51,819 nucleotides of DNA from Pontiellaceae bacterium B1224 (GTDB lineage Bacteria; Verrucomicrobiota; Kiritimatiellia; Kiritimatiellales; Pontiellaceae): NCBI GenBank assembly GCA_029432815.1, contig JAROBA010000037.1, positions 1 to 51,819 of the forward strand, given 5' to 3'. A program made the position numbers and the translations under genes. This document shows, in pieces, positions 43,012 through 51,772 of the stretch. Numbering within the stretch: position 1 is the stretch's first letter; every line of letters begins with the position of its first letter. Under the pieces are notes generated by a model. The model was not told the origin of the DNA, did no database searches, and saw only the letters and a list, made by a program, of their open reading frames with translations.

Positions 43012-43836
43012 CTAAAATTGTATAAATTCATCGGCAAACGGAGCTTCCCCTTTGCCGGTTAAGCAGTTTTCCATCCAGATCGCGGTGGAATATTTACAGT
43101 TTCCGCAACGCACCAGGCTGAATGTCTGCACAAGCTCGATCATCCAGGTGGGCACCTGTTCCGTACACTTGATCTCCAGCACCAATGAAGACTCGCGGCG
43201 GTTGCGTACTAATCCGCTGTCCATCGAAATAAACCGACCGCCTTCGCCCCAGCCATACATATCGGTAACCGGTTGATAGCAAAGTTTCGAATCAAACGTT
43301 ACCCGGGCATAGTGATCAAAGATTCCGGTATACGCTTCGCGTGAATAGCGAATATAGACCAACGGCCGCGCGTCGATCTCCTCGGACAATCGTACAAACT
43401 CCCGAAAGGCCTCGCGCTCTTTCACCGATTTGAGATTCAGTTCATCAACATGCTTTTTCAGCACGCCCGGCTTCCACTGATCAAATGAAATACAGGCGCG
43501 CGATTTGATCACCCGTTCAAAATATTTCCGCTTAATCTCCATGAAAACCGGAGCTTTCCCCGGCTGAAGACCGTACGTCCGGACCCGAAGTTTAAAACGA
43601 TGCGACGCCTCCCACTCCTTGGCATAGTGGAGGGATAGCGTAGGGGAATCCATCTGAAGCGTGTTAATGGTATAGTGACCTCCCGCTGCCTCACAATGCT
43701 TATCCATGACGCAATACGGACGAATGAAAGCCTTGATCGGTTCCACCAGTTCGCGCGGGATGATGTACTTTGCCTCGAAGCGGTCCAGCTCCGTTGTAAA
43801 GTCGCCCCCCATAGGTTGCTTTTGCTTGGTCGTCAT
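43012..43836 (-). CDS. VTC-domain protein (polyphosphate polymerase fold)
   Basis: The 274-residue cytosolic protein shows the VTC tunnel strands: LDRFEAKYIIP (18-27), HYTINTLQMDSP (54-65), RFKLRVRTYG (80-89), PVFMEIKRKYFERVIKSR (97-113), PLVYIRYSREAY, ARVTFDSKL and SLVLEIKCTEQVPTWMIELVQ. The basic tunnel residues and the acidic metal ligands (E in MEIK, E in LEIK) are conserved, so it may polymerise ATP gamma-phosphate into polyphosphate. Bacterial VTC proteins are mostly not characterised. First gene of a four-gene operon. No strong ribosome site is seen. Confidence 0.88.
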   Translation of the reverse strand: MTTKQKQPMGGDFTTELDRFEAKYIIPRELVEPIKAFIRPYCVMDKHCEAAGGHYTINTLQMDSPTLSLHYAKEWEASHRFKLRVRTYGLQPGKAPVFMEIKRKYFERVIKSRACISFDQWKPGVLKKHVDELNLKSVKEREAFREFVRLSEEIDARPLVYIRYSREAYTGIFDHYARVTFDSKLCYQPVTDMYGWGEGGRFISMDSGLVRNRRESSLVLEIKCTEQVPTWMIELVQTFSLVRCGNCKYSTAIWMENCLTGKGEAPFADEFIQF

Positions 43837-44467
43837 AGTTTGGTCGTAATTTATCTAACTGCCTTTGTTATTTCGATTTATATTTAGCACCTTTTAATGC
43901 CGAGGCTGATTCAAAACCCGTCTTTGAGGCACAAGCCTGAAAAACGGAACAGACCATCTACCGCATAAAACAGACCAATTTCGATCTCCCGATCCGTATA
44001 CCCTACTTGCCATGACCACTTTTCAGTAAGCTTTTGGCGCTAAAACAAGACCTATATAACAAAGACGATCTAACTAAAAACCTCATTTTTCATTACAATC
44101 GGTTCATATATTGAGCATTTCACCCGAGTGCCTTTAATTCGCCCTGCTATTTTAACTATTCACGCGCAGCAGGTTTTTTAGGCTGAATATATCTCATAAT
44201 ATTTTAGTCCCATCCTCATTTGTTCCAAATGAATACCACTATGCCCATACAGAGAATAAGAGCAGGAAACCACGAACGAACCCTAACTGACACATATATT
44301 CAACGGATGCAGTACTAATTACCCTCCGGCACCAAGTTAAAAATATCCGTTCAGGATGAATCCCGGGAACCTGCCGAAAGCGAAGCCTTCAATTAAATCT
44401 TCCAGAGACTGGAATAGCGAACGGGTTTGCCTAAAATGGTGCCGAATTCACCGGGAGCTTATTTATT
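43837..44467. other. Gene-free stretch upstream of two divergent genes
   Basis: The 630 bases contain no frame I trust. They should hold the promoters of the VTC operon (minus) and the lactonase gene (plus). A second copy of the 37288 dispersed repeat lies at 44258-44345, and a weak palindrome TTCCAGAGACTGGAA at 44400-44414, 54 bases before the lactonase start. Base composition is AT-richer than in the flanking genes. Confidence 0.6.
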
Positions 44468-45553
44468 ATGACATCATTCAAAATCATCACCGCCGCCACC
44501 CTGCTCTGCTCAGGCGCACAGGCAGAATTCGAACGGGTTTACATCGGCACCAAACAGAGCAAAGGCATCTATTTCGCCGATCTTGATACAGCAACCGGAA
44601 AACTCTCCACGCCCACCCTGGCCGCTGAAACCAAGGATTGCGGATTCATTGCCATTCACCCCGATAAAGAAATGCTCTACTCCACGGGAGTTTCCGCCTT
44701 TCAAATCAACGAAGACGGAACGCTCACTCATCTCAACACACAAACCACCGAAGGAAAAAATGCCTGCCATATAAGCCTCGATGCATCCGGAAAATGCGCC
44801 ATGGTCGCCTACTACAACAGCGGTTCCGCCGCATCTTTCCAACTATTGGAAGACGGCTCGCTCTCCGGCGCGAAATCCTTTTACAACCACGAAGGTTCCG
44901 GCGAGCACCCGACCCGGCAGGATACACCCCATGCGCATTCCATTTTCACAAATCCGGACAACACCTATGCCTACGCGTCCGACCTCGGCATTGATAAAAT
45001 CATGATCTACAAACTCGATCCGGCATCCGGCACCCTCACCCCCGCCGGCGAAACGGTCATCCCCGGCGGCTCCATGGGTCCCCGCCACCTGAAATGGAAT
45101 GCCGATGGAACGTTGGTATATCTGCTCAACGAACTCGATCTCAGCATCACGGTGCTCAAGCCGCTTGCAGACGGACAGCTCGAAGTGATTGAAACCGTCT
45201 CGACCCTTCCCGATGATGCCGGTAAATCCGAAATAACCTGCGCCGAAATCCGCATTCACCCCAGTGGAAAATTTATCTATGCCTCCAACCGCGACCTCAC
45301 CGAACAGGGCCGCGATTCCATCAGCGTTTTCGCCCGATTTGAAGATGGCTTCCAACATTTGGAAACCGTAGCGGCCGAAGTCTGGATTCCCCGCAACTTC
45401 AATATGGATCCCTCCGGGAAATGGATGCTGGTTGGCGGCCGGAAATCAAACGACATTGCCATTTTCAGCATCGACCCCGAAACCGGAATACCCAGTTTCA
45501 CCGGCACCAAAGTCCCCTTCGAAGGCGCCCCTATCTGCTTTGAGTTTTTGTAA
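44468..45553 (+). CDS. Exported lactonase-family beta-propeller
   Basis: The 361-residue protein has a signal peptide (residues 1-19) and the repeated pattern of the lactonase/6-phosphogluconolactonase-type seven-bladed propeller: RVYIGTKQSKGIYFADLDTATGKLS, FIAIHPDKEMLYSTG, SLDASGKCAMVAYYNSGS, PHAHSIFTNPDNTYAYASDLGIDKIMIY, GPRHLKWNADGTLVYLLNELD and EIRIHPSGKFIYASNR. A periplasmic location argues against the classical pentose-phosphate role. GGGAG precedes the ATG. Palindromes at 44837 (FQLLE) and 45350 (FQHLE). Confidence 0.9.
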   Translation: MTSFKIITAATLLCSGAQAEFERVYIGTKQSKGIYFADLDTATGKLSTPTLAAETKDCGFIAIHPDKEMLYSTGVSAFQINEDGTLTHLNTQTTEGKNACHISLDASGKCAMVAYYNSGSAASFQLLEDGSLSGAKSFYNHEGSGEHPTRQDTPHAHSIFTNPDNTYAYASDLGIDKIMIYKLDPASGTLTPAGETVIPGGSMGPRHLKWNADGTLVYLLNELDLSITVLKPLADGQLEVIETVSTLPDDAGKSEITCAEIRIHPSGKFIYASNRDLTEQGRDSISVFARFEDGFQHLETVAAEVWIPRNFNMDPSGKWMLVGGRKSNDIAIFSIDPETGIPSFTGTKVPFEGAPICFEFL

Positions 45554-45568
45554 TACCCCCCACTCCGT

Positions 45569-45583
45569 TTCCAGGGATTGGAA
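45569..45583. repeat. Iterated palindrome between convergent genes
   Basis: TTCCAGGGATTGGAA, one mismatch, in the 50-base space between the lactonase and ankyrin genes. Confidence 0.75.
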
Positions 45584-45603
45584 ACAAGAAGGCTGCGGAA
45601 GCT

Positions 45604-47457
45604 CTACCGGGCTCCGGCCTTTTGGAGGAGGTCGATGATGTCCTGGTTTTTACCCGCCTGAGCACGATTCATTACCGTGGATAGCTGGGTATACGACAAC
45701 CGACCGTCTGAGATGTAATCCTTGTCGGATTCATCCATCCGGGCATTCACATCCGCCCCGAGTGCAATCAGCGTTCGGGTGGCTTCCAGCTGACCGCTGC
45801 TGACCGCATACATCAGGGGTGTGGCCCCGAAGTTGGAACGCGCATTCACATCAGCCCCGCGCGATTCCAGATATTTAATCAGATCGCTGTTGCCGCTCTG
45901 CGCGGCAAAGAAGATGGGGCTGAGCTTGCCCTCAGAAGCGGAGGAGCTTCCGAACAGGGTGGTCTGCTGCTGCGAAAAGCGAGTTTCTTCCTTCGGATCT
46001 TCCCGCCGCCGTTCAATCAGATGGCGAGCGGCCGCAAGATTGCCGGCTCGGCAGACATCCATGAGCAGAGTCCGCTCATCCGTTGCGTTGAGCCATTCTT
46101 CAGCCAGGTCATAATTCTTAACGATGTAGAGGCCGGCATCCTGATTTTCGTTCTGAAAGATTTCATAGATCTGTCCGAGGGTGATGCCGCCATCAACGGG
46201 TTCATCATCCATCGTGTATTGAATATTTTCCAGCAGGTCCGCGGCATAGCGTTCGAATATGCGCTGGTTGTAAGCAAGGACATTCAAGTCGAGGTCCTGC
46301 AGGCCCACGCCGTCGCCATGTTGTTTCACAAGTTGGAAGAGCGCCTGATCGTTATAACGAACTGCCCAGCTGAGCAGCTCGACATAGTCGGCCCGCTCGA
46401 ACGGCTTGCGGGTGGCCCGCAGCTTTATGAATTCCTGCGCCTGAGACGATCCGCCTGATGCCAGACACATCTGCGCGGCTTCATCAACATACTGCTCGTT
46501 CAGATTACTGAGTTCGCTGATCGGCAGGTTAATCAGAAAGCGGGCCTGCGATCTGGAAAGCGGAGGCCCCTTCCGATCCAGACTCAACGCACGTACGGCG
46601 ACTTCGGGATTAGCGCGCAGAGTTTGTGCAAACGCGTTGCTGAACTGGAGCCGGTCCAGATCGAGATTATTGAATTCATAGCCCATTTCGATGAGCTTGC
46701 AGGCGAAGGCTTCATCGCGCAGGTCATACAGCACATAATCGCTGAACGTTTGCATCTGCTGCTTGGTTTGGGCTCCGGAATAACGAATGCTCTCCAGGCT
46801 CGCAGTATGGTCGATGAGAAAATCAATCCGGTCCCGATCCTTTTCCCCGACGGCCTTTTCGAGCTCTTTTGCAATCAGGCTGTTGTAGCGCACCATGAAT
46901 TCATCCTGCTGAAGCGGAGGAGTCAGTGCATAGCCGCCGGCCTTAAATTCGGCGGCATGCTCGTTGAAAAATGAAACCAGACGATCATCAACCGCAGCGC
47001 TCATAAACACCGAGAGCGTTTCAGGATAGTTCGCCAGCGTAGGCGTTACCCATTTGAGGCCCCTTTTCCAGATTGTAAGCAATTCGGGATATTGAGGTGC
47101 GGTGGCAGGTTTTAGATCCAGCGCCCATTGAAACGCATCCGCATTCCCGGTCTGGATCGAGATCGACATTACCTGCTGCGGGATGCCCGCCAGCTGACTC
47201 TGACGATCTTCAATAAAGGTGATAACCTCCGGCGTATTCGTGTGATCCGCCTTGAGGAGTTCCGCGTGCTCGCGCACCTGCTGCAATTGACTGATCGTGG
47301 CGTTGTTTTGCGGAGCAGCAGCCGATTTCTCCAATACGGAATCAATCCATTTAATCGAAACCGCAGGGTCGCTGGTATCCACCGGTTTTTTCACACCGCA
47401 CCCGGCAAACAGGAGAATCAGGGCAATCAAACACCCATTTCGAAATATGCTTCTCAT
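45604..47457 (-). CDS. Ankyrin-repeat lipoprotein
   Basis: The 617-residue protein has a lipoprotein signal (ALILLFAGC, Cys about residue 20). Most of it is a helical region of unknown fold with no ankyrin motif. The C-terminal 130 residues contain ankyrin repeats: GKLSPIFFAAQSGNSDLIKYLESRGADVNARSNFGATPLMYAVSSGQLEATRTLIALGADVNA, and a more divergent pair earlier (DERTLLMDVCRAGNLAAARHLIERR). Envelope-attached and likely to bind another protein. An exact palindrome at 47514 is upstream. Confidence 0.85.
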   Translation of the reverse strand: MRSIFRNGCLIALILLFAGCGVKKPVDTSDPAVSIKWIDSVLEKSAAAPQNNATISQLQQVREHAELLKADHTNTPEVITFIEDRQSQLAGIPQQVMSISIQTGNADAFQWALDLKPATAPQYPELLTIWKRGLKWVTPTLANYPETLSVFMSAAVDDRLVSFFNEHAAEFKAGGYALTPPLQQDEFMVRYNSLIAKELEKAVGEKDRDRIDFLIDHTASLESIRYSGAQTKQQMQTFSDYVLYDLRDEAFACKLIEMGYEFNNLDLDRLQFSNAFAQTLRANPEVAVRALSLDRKGPPLSRSQARFLINLPISELSNLNEQYVDEAAQMCLASGGSSQAQEFIKLRATRKPFERADYVELLSWAVRYNDQALFQLVKQHGDGVGLQDLDLNVLAYNQRIFERYAADLLENIQYTMDDEPVDGGITLGQIYEIFQNENQDAGLYIVKNYDLAEEWLNATDERTLLMDVCRAGNLAAARHLIERRREDPKEETRFSQQQTTLFGSSSASEGKLSPIFFAAQSGNSDLIKYLESRGADVNARSNFGATPLMYAVSSGQLEATRTLIALGADVNARMDESDKDYISDGRLSYTQLSTVMNRAQAGKNQDIIDLLQKAGAR

Positions 47458-47513
47458 AGATAACGCCTCACAAATTAAAGTCGAACGGGTGGTATATCAG
47501 ATTGATTCAGCCG

Positions 47514-47528
47514 TTCCAATCATTGGAA
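47514..47528. repeat. Iterated palindrome upstream of the ankyrin gene
   Basis: Exact TTCCAATCATTGGAA, 57 bases before the ankyrin gene start on the minus strand and past the 3' end of the beta-lactamase-family gene. Confidence 0.85.
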
Positions 47529-47573
47529 TTCCAGTTTGTTTATAAATGCAAAAACAGTGGTTCGGCTTCAACC

Positions 47574-48641
47574 CTACCGGATCCCCTCAGACGACGAGCC
47601 GGATTTATATTGCCTGCGTAAAATCCGAACAATGCGGCTATAAACCAGTTCCGTCATCGCCCAGGAGTCACCGCCGCTGGTATTCACAAATTGAACAACA
47701 ACCGCATCCAGATCTTTATGATACCGCGCGATGCTCGAATAGCCCGGTAACGAACCCGTGTGTTCATACTCATACATGGCGGAATAGATGGCCTGTTCAT
47801 CTTCGGTCAACAATGAGCCATCGTTTAACGCCCGCAGGAAGATACCCACATCCTCTGCTGAAGCGATCATGGAACCCATATGATTCATCTTCAGATCGGG
47901 CTCCCAACCGATATAATAGCCGCTCACCACATCATCAAGATCTACATCCTGAAGAGACCCGAACGTATGGGTCAGTCCGAGCGGGGTCAGAATTTCTCTC
48001 TTGATATACTGGTGATGGCTCTCACCCATCACTTGACCAATAACTTCGGACAGCAACAGATAATTTGTGTTTGAGTACGAATATTTTTTATCCGGCTCAA
48101 AGTCAGCCGGTAGATCCAGCGCATATTCAAGCGCTTCCCGACTGCTTTGCGGTGGGTTGCCCCATGGAAAATCAGGGTGGTCGGTTAAGTTGGGAATACC
48201 GCTCCGATGCCGCACCATCATCCGCAAGGTGATGCGGTCCGCGTGCTCAATTCTTCCCACCAGTTCCGGAAAGTAATCCGCCAGCGTATCATCCAGCGAC
48301 ACCGTCTGATTATTGGCCAGCTTGGCAATCGCCGTCGCGACATACAGTTTGTCGATACTGGCAATTTTGAACAACGCATTGGGATCGGCCGGCACTTTAT
48401 TTTCTCTGTTTTTCCAACCTGCGGAAAACGCGGTCGGCTGCGTGCCGGATTGATCAACATACACAATGATTCCATCCAGCCCATGATCCATCGCGTCATC
48501 GACCTGCTGCTGAACGGTATCTGGCAAGGGTGCCAGCCATACCCCAAAATAATCCCAGGGAACGAAAGCCAGAGAGACGATACTAATGACGGCAACAACC
48601 AACATGATGATCCTGAGAGGTCCAAATTTTTTACCTTTCAT
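47574..48641 (-). CDS. Beta-lactamase-family serine hydrolase
   Basis: The 355-residue protein has one N-terminal membrane helix (about 10-28). It carries the SxxK nucleophile motif as Ser95 to Lys98 (IASIDKL), the YxN motif at Tyr189 (YSNTNY), GSMIASAEDVGIFLRALNDG and PGYSSI. This is the class C/Pfam Beta-lactamase fold seen in penicillin-binding proteins, esterases and D-peptidases; resistance should not be assumed. The ATG at 48641 has GGAG upstream. Confidence 0.9.
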   Translation of the reverse strand: MKGKKFGPLRIIMLVVAVISIVSLAFVPWDYFGVWLAPLPDTVQQQVDDAMDHGLDGIIVYVDQSGTQPTAFSAGWKNRENKVPADPNALFKIASIDKLYVATAIAKLANNQTVSLDDTLADYFPELVGRIEHADRITLRMMVRHRSGIPNLTDHPDFPWGNPPQSSREALEYALDLPADFEPDKKYSYSNTNYLLLSEVIGQVMGESHHQYIKREILTPLGLTHTFGSLQDVDLDDVVSGYYIGWEPDLKMNHMGSMIASAEDVGIFLRALNDGSLLTEDEQAIYSAMYEYEHTGSLPGYSSIARYHKDLDAVVVQFVNTSGGDSWAMTELVYSRIVRILRRQYKSGSSSEGIR

Positions 48642-48723
48642 TTCGCATCTCCTTCCGCGCCGCCCGACCTTAAACATAAGCCGCCACCGGAAATAAACGC
48701 TGTACTCAAATCCGGGCGTTACA

Positions 48724-48810
48724 TCGCGCTTGCTTTTTACGATATAAAGCCTGCCTCCCTGCATCTTGACTTAGTTTGAGACACCATCGCCCCGCCAAAA
48801 ACGCGCCCTC
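48724..48810. repeat. 87-bp direct repeat, copy 1
   Basis: Starts TCGCGCTTGCTTTTTACGAT and ends AAACGCGCCCTC. Copy 2 lies at 49410-49496, same length with about 8 substitutions, on the other side of the 48812-49303 gene. Confidence 0.9.
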
Positions 48811-48811
48811 T

Positions 48812-49303
48812 TTATTTTTCGGTACTGTTGCCCGCTCCTTCAAGCTTCAGCACCACAGATCGTTTCGGGTCTTTCAGTATTTCAAGCTGATCCCCAATCT
48901 TCATGTTGACCGTTCCTGATGCACCTAAATCTTTATATTCATATCTGGATGACTTTTTTCCATCCTTACCCACTACAGTTCCTATAACGATCGGCATCTG
49001 AAAACCATAAGAATACTCGATGGAATAGAGCGTCTCTTCTTGCGGTCGGAGTGTGATATCGAACGATAAAATAGTGGGCACCTCGCCACCATTAATTTGA
49101 ACTAGATTGGCGATATTATTTAATCGCAACCGCCCCTGAGACCCGACGATGGCAAACGTGACCGGCGGTTTTTCACCCTCTGTAATCTCCAGCAGAACAC
49201 GAACGTTTCGATGATTCTCGACCTTGGTATTTCCTTCAGCATGCGCATCGATGACGAATGCAGTTGCACACAGAAGACCGACAGCCAGTAGCATATTTTT
49301 CAT
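48812..49303 (-). CDS. Small exported protein between direct repeats
   Basis: This 163-residue protein has a signal peptide (MKNMLLAVGLLCATAFVIDAHA) and beta-rich mature part (VRVLLEITEGEKPPVTFAIVGSQGRLRL, LSFDITLRPQEETLYSIEYSYGFQMPIVIG, RSVVLKLEG). The fold suggests a small periplasmic sandwich; I recognise no family. GGAGAA precedes the ATG. The two flanking 87-bp repeats make it look like a duplicated or inserted unit. Confidence 0.78.
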   Translation of the reverse strand: MKNMLLAVGLLCATAFVIDAHAEGNTKVENHRNVRVLLEITEGEKPPVTFAIVGSQGRLRLNNIANLVQINGGEVPTILSFDITLRPQEETLYSIEYSYGFQMPIVIGTVVGKDGKKSSRYEYKDLGASGTVNMKIGDQLEILKDPKRSVVLKLEGAGNSTEK

Positions 49304-49409
49304 ATTTCTCCTTCGTTATGAACTATGTTGATGAACGTTAAGTTTGAGCCATAAGGAATACGCTATGAATGTATCGTAGTGATTAATTCACATAAAGAGT
49401 CAAATGTAC

Positions 49410-49496
49410 TCGCGCTTGCTTTTTACGATATAAAGCCTTCGACCCTGCATCTTGACTTAGATTGAGAAACCATCGCCTCGTCAAAAACGCGCCCTC
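49410..49496. repeat. 87-bp direct repeat, copy 2
   Basis: Partner of 48724-48810 in the same orientation, about 91 percent identical by eye. Bases 49497-49619 show no gene. Confidence 0.9.
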
Positions 49497-49619
49497 CGCT
49501 GCGCGGAGAAGCACGTCCTACAACGTTTACTTATTCACCCTCGTCCTTTCGTTCCAGCGTAGGACACGGTTCTTTACGAAGTAAAGGCCGCGTTGCCTCC
49601 CGGTATCTTAATAATCCCC

Positions 49620-49656
49620 CCCCCTTATCCTTGGGCAACTCCCAAGGATAAGGGGG
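49620..49656. repeat. Perfect 16-bp stem hairpin
   Basis: CCCCCTTATCCTTGGG (49620-49635) pairs with CCCAAGGATAAGGGGG (49641-49656) over all 16 bases, loop CAACT. It is 13 bases past the 3' end of the lipoprotein gene but has no T-run on either strand, so it may be an mRNA-stabilising or repeat element. Confidence 0.85.
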
Positions 49657-49669
49657 AAAGAGCGATTTT

Positions 49670-50242
49670 CTACTCCGTGAAATACCGATCTTCGTGCTTT
49701 ACCGTTCCAAAAAGATTGATGCAGCTGTCGCGGGACATACGTAGATTTTCCCACGGTGAAGCGTTGACACTTATCTCGATGATCGCTTCACAGGAGGAAG
49801 AGAAGTCAGCCACGTTAAGTGCGCAAACCTCACCCTCCTGAATAAGAAGCTCGATAGACTGTCGATCTGAATTATATATTCTCACAATTTCCGATCCTGC
49901 CCCCCATGTCTTCGTCGATCGTAAACGACGCGGGGTCGGGTGCTCTCCCATACTTCTTAAATGAGAAGCTGGGCGCTTCGGATAGTTTTCCAAATACGCG
50001 GCAATAGTTTCCGGGCTGGTGCTGCTGCTATCAAAAAGGAGAGAGTCTGCTACTCTCAACCGGATCTCTTGCGTTCCTTCATATGGCGAATCAGGACTGC
50101 CGATGCCCAGTACACAGACTTCTTGGCTGCCCCAGAAAACGGCAGAGACATTCTCCGCTTCTGTGAAGTTGAGTTCCGTAGTATTTGCGCAACCGGTCAG
50201 GGCCACTGCAATCAACAAGATGGGTATGATATTCAGAGTCAA
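49670..50242 (-). CDS. Small lipoprotein of unknown function
   Basis: The 190-residue protein has a lipobox (LIAVALTGC, Cys18) and a polar mature part with three or four Cys (EVCVLGIG, EVCALNVADFSSSC, RDSCINLFG). I take the TTG at 50242 as the start because GGGAGA lies 6 bases upstream and no nearer ATG fits. There is no recognisable family. It sits just upstream of the perfect hairpin. Confidence 0.75.
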   Translation of the reverse strand: MTLNIIPILLIAVALTGCANTTELNFTEAENVSAVFWGSQEVCVLGIGSPDSPYEGTQEIRLRVADSLLFDSSSTSPETIAAYLENYPKRPASHLRSMGEHPTPRRLRSTKTWGAGSEIVRIYNSDRQSIELLIQEGEVCALNVADFSSSCEAIIEISVNASPWENLRMSRDSCINLFGTVKHEDRYFTE

Positions 50243-50298
50243 TACGTTCTCCCTAATTCAACTATTGGACCTTTGGGTCCATTTGGTTTCTGCGCTCG

Positions 50299-51609
50299 CT
50301 AAGCTTTTCGCGACCAGCCATAGAAGGCGATATAGATGTAGGCGAGAATCGGAACGATGAAGGCCATTGCAAAACCGCCGACATCGGAAATCAGCCCGAA
50401 CAGCGGAGGTAAAATGGCGCCGCCGACAATGGCGGCACACAGAATCCCCGATCCCTGGGAGCGATTGTGCGGCAGACTGTTGATGGCCAGACTGAAGATG
50501 GTTGGAAACATGATCGAATTCCAGAGGCCGATCGCCAGTACGGCCCAGACGGCAACAAACCCGCCGGAAAGCGCCGTGGTGGCACAGAGCAGAACTGCCA
50601 GCAGCGCATAGCCCGCCAGCATGCGGCCGGGCGCAATAATACGCGACAGCCCGGCCCCGATGAAGCGGCCAATCATGGCCCCGCTCCAGTAGAACATAAC
50701 GAACGTACCGGCAATGCGCGACGGATTCAGCTCGGTCACCGGCTTCCCGGCAATACGCTCAATGAGTCCGGAGATGGCGGCAGATTCGCGCACCAGATCC
50801 GGCACGCCCATGCTCAGGAAATAGTTGACGATATAGCTGCCGATCGTAACCTCTGCTCCGACGTAGAGAAAGATACCCAGCGCTCCCAGCATTAGGCCGC
50901 GATGGGTCAGGCAAAATTTCCAGGCCTTTACGCCCGACTCAGGACTCTCCGGCTCCTGGATCTTCGGCAAATGAACAAACAGAAAAAAGAGCGCAAGGCC
51001 AATCAGCGCAAGGCCGATGATCCCGAACGGCAGACGAACCGCTTCCGCCTCCGTTGCCAGATAGGCCATGCGCGCTGCATCGCTGAGCGCCGCCTGCGCC
51101 TCCGAACCCAGCACCTCGCTGCCGAGAATCAGCGCCGCCGCAAAAAGCGGGGCGATCGCCGTTCCAAGGGAATTGAAGGCCTGCGACAGATTGAGCCGGC
51201 TCGCACCGGTCCGCTCGGGCCCCAGCGCAACCACATAAGGATTGGCTGCCACCTGCAGCATGGTCATGCCGCCCGCCAACACAAAGAGCGCACCCAGAAA
51301 GAGCGGATACACCCGCAGACTGGCGGCCGGTATGAAGAGAAAGCACCCGACCGCCATGGCGGTCAGCCCCGTCACGATCCCCCGTTTGTATCCGATCCGA
51401 GAAAGAATCGCCCCGCTTGGCAGCGATACCACAAAGTATGCCCCGAAAAATGCCACCTGCACCAACCCCGCCTGAAAATAGGTCAGCTCAAAAACCGCAC
51501 GCAGACGCGGAATCAGGGCATCCACAAAAACGGTAATAAAGCCCCAGGTAAAGAACAGGGCCGTAACGATGGCGAACGGGATGAGATAGGCATTCTTCTT
51601 ATCAGTCAT
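50299..51609 (-). CDS. FucP/GluP-family sugar transporter (MFS)
   Basis: This 436-residue protein has twelve predicted membrane segments. Family features are IPFAIVTALFFTWGFITVFVDALIPRLRAVFEL at the N-terminus, YFVVSLPSGAILSRIGYKRG, LQVAANPYVVALGP, SRLNLSQAFNSLGTAIAP and FYWSGAMIGRF in the second half. The family imports L-fucose, glucose, galactose or related sugars with protons. GGAGA precedes the ATG. The sugar is not known; no catabolic gene is next to it in the window. Confidence 0.93.
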   Translation of the reverse strand: MTDKKNAYLIPFAIVTALFFTWGFITVFVDALIPRLRAVFELTYFQAGLVQVAFFGAYFVVSLPSGAILSRIGYKRGIVTGLTAMAVGCFLFIPAASLRVYPLFLGALFVLAGGMTMLQVAANPYVVALGPERTGASRLNLSQAFNSLGTAIAPLFAAALILGSEVLGSEAQAALSDAARMAYLATEAEAVRLPFGIIGLALIGLALFFLFVHLPKIQEPESPESGVKAWKFCLTHRGLMLGALGIFLYVGAEVTIGSYIVNYFLSMGVPDLVRESAAISGLIERIAGKPVTELNPSRIAGTFVMFYWSGAMIGRFIGAGLSRIIAPGRMLAGYALLAVLLCATTALSGGFVAVWAVLAIGLWNSIMFPTIFSLAINSLPHNRSQGSGILCAAIVGGAILPPLFGLISDVGGFAMAFIVPILAYIYIAFYGWSRKA

Positions 51610-51757
51610 ACGTGTACATCTCCGGTTAAAAGCAATCTCGATTTATAACAGACGATACACGCAATGACAAACCAGATCACCCCCGCGAATGGCTTGCTCA
51701 ATTCTCCCGAAACTGAAGGCATCGGCGCTTTAATAGAGGCCCTATGCGGCAACGTTT

Positions 51758-51772
51758 TTCCAAGGCCTGGAA
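51758..51772. repeat. Iterated palindrome at the window end
   Basis: TTCCAAGGCCTGGAA, one mismatch. Bases 51610-51819 contain no gene I can support. Confidence 0.75.

Noticed and set aside
44468-45553. Cytosolic 6-phosphogluconolactonase of the pentose phosphate pathway
   Set aside because: A signal peptide sends the protein out of the cytosol, so the classical role is doubtful.
47574-48641. Antibiotic resistance by the beta-lactamase-family gene
   Set aside because: The SxxK/YxN fold is shared with many esterases and peptidases; nothing in the sequence shows lactam hydrolysis.
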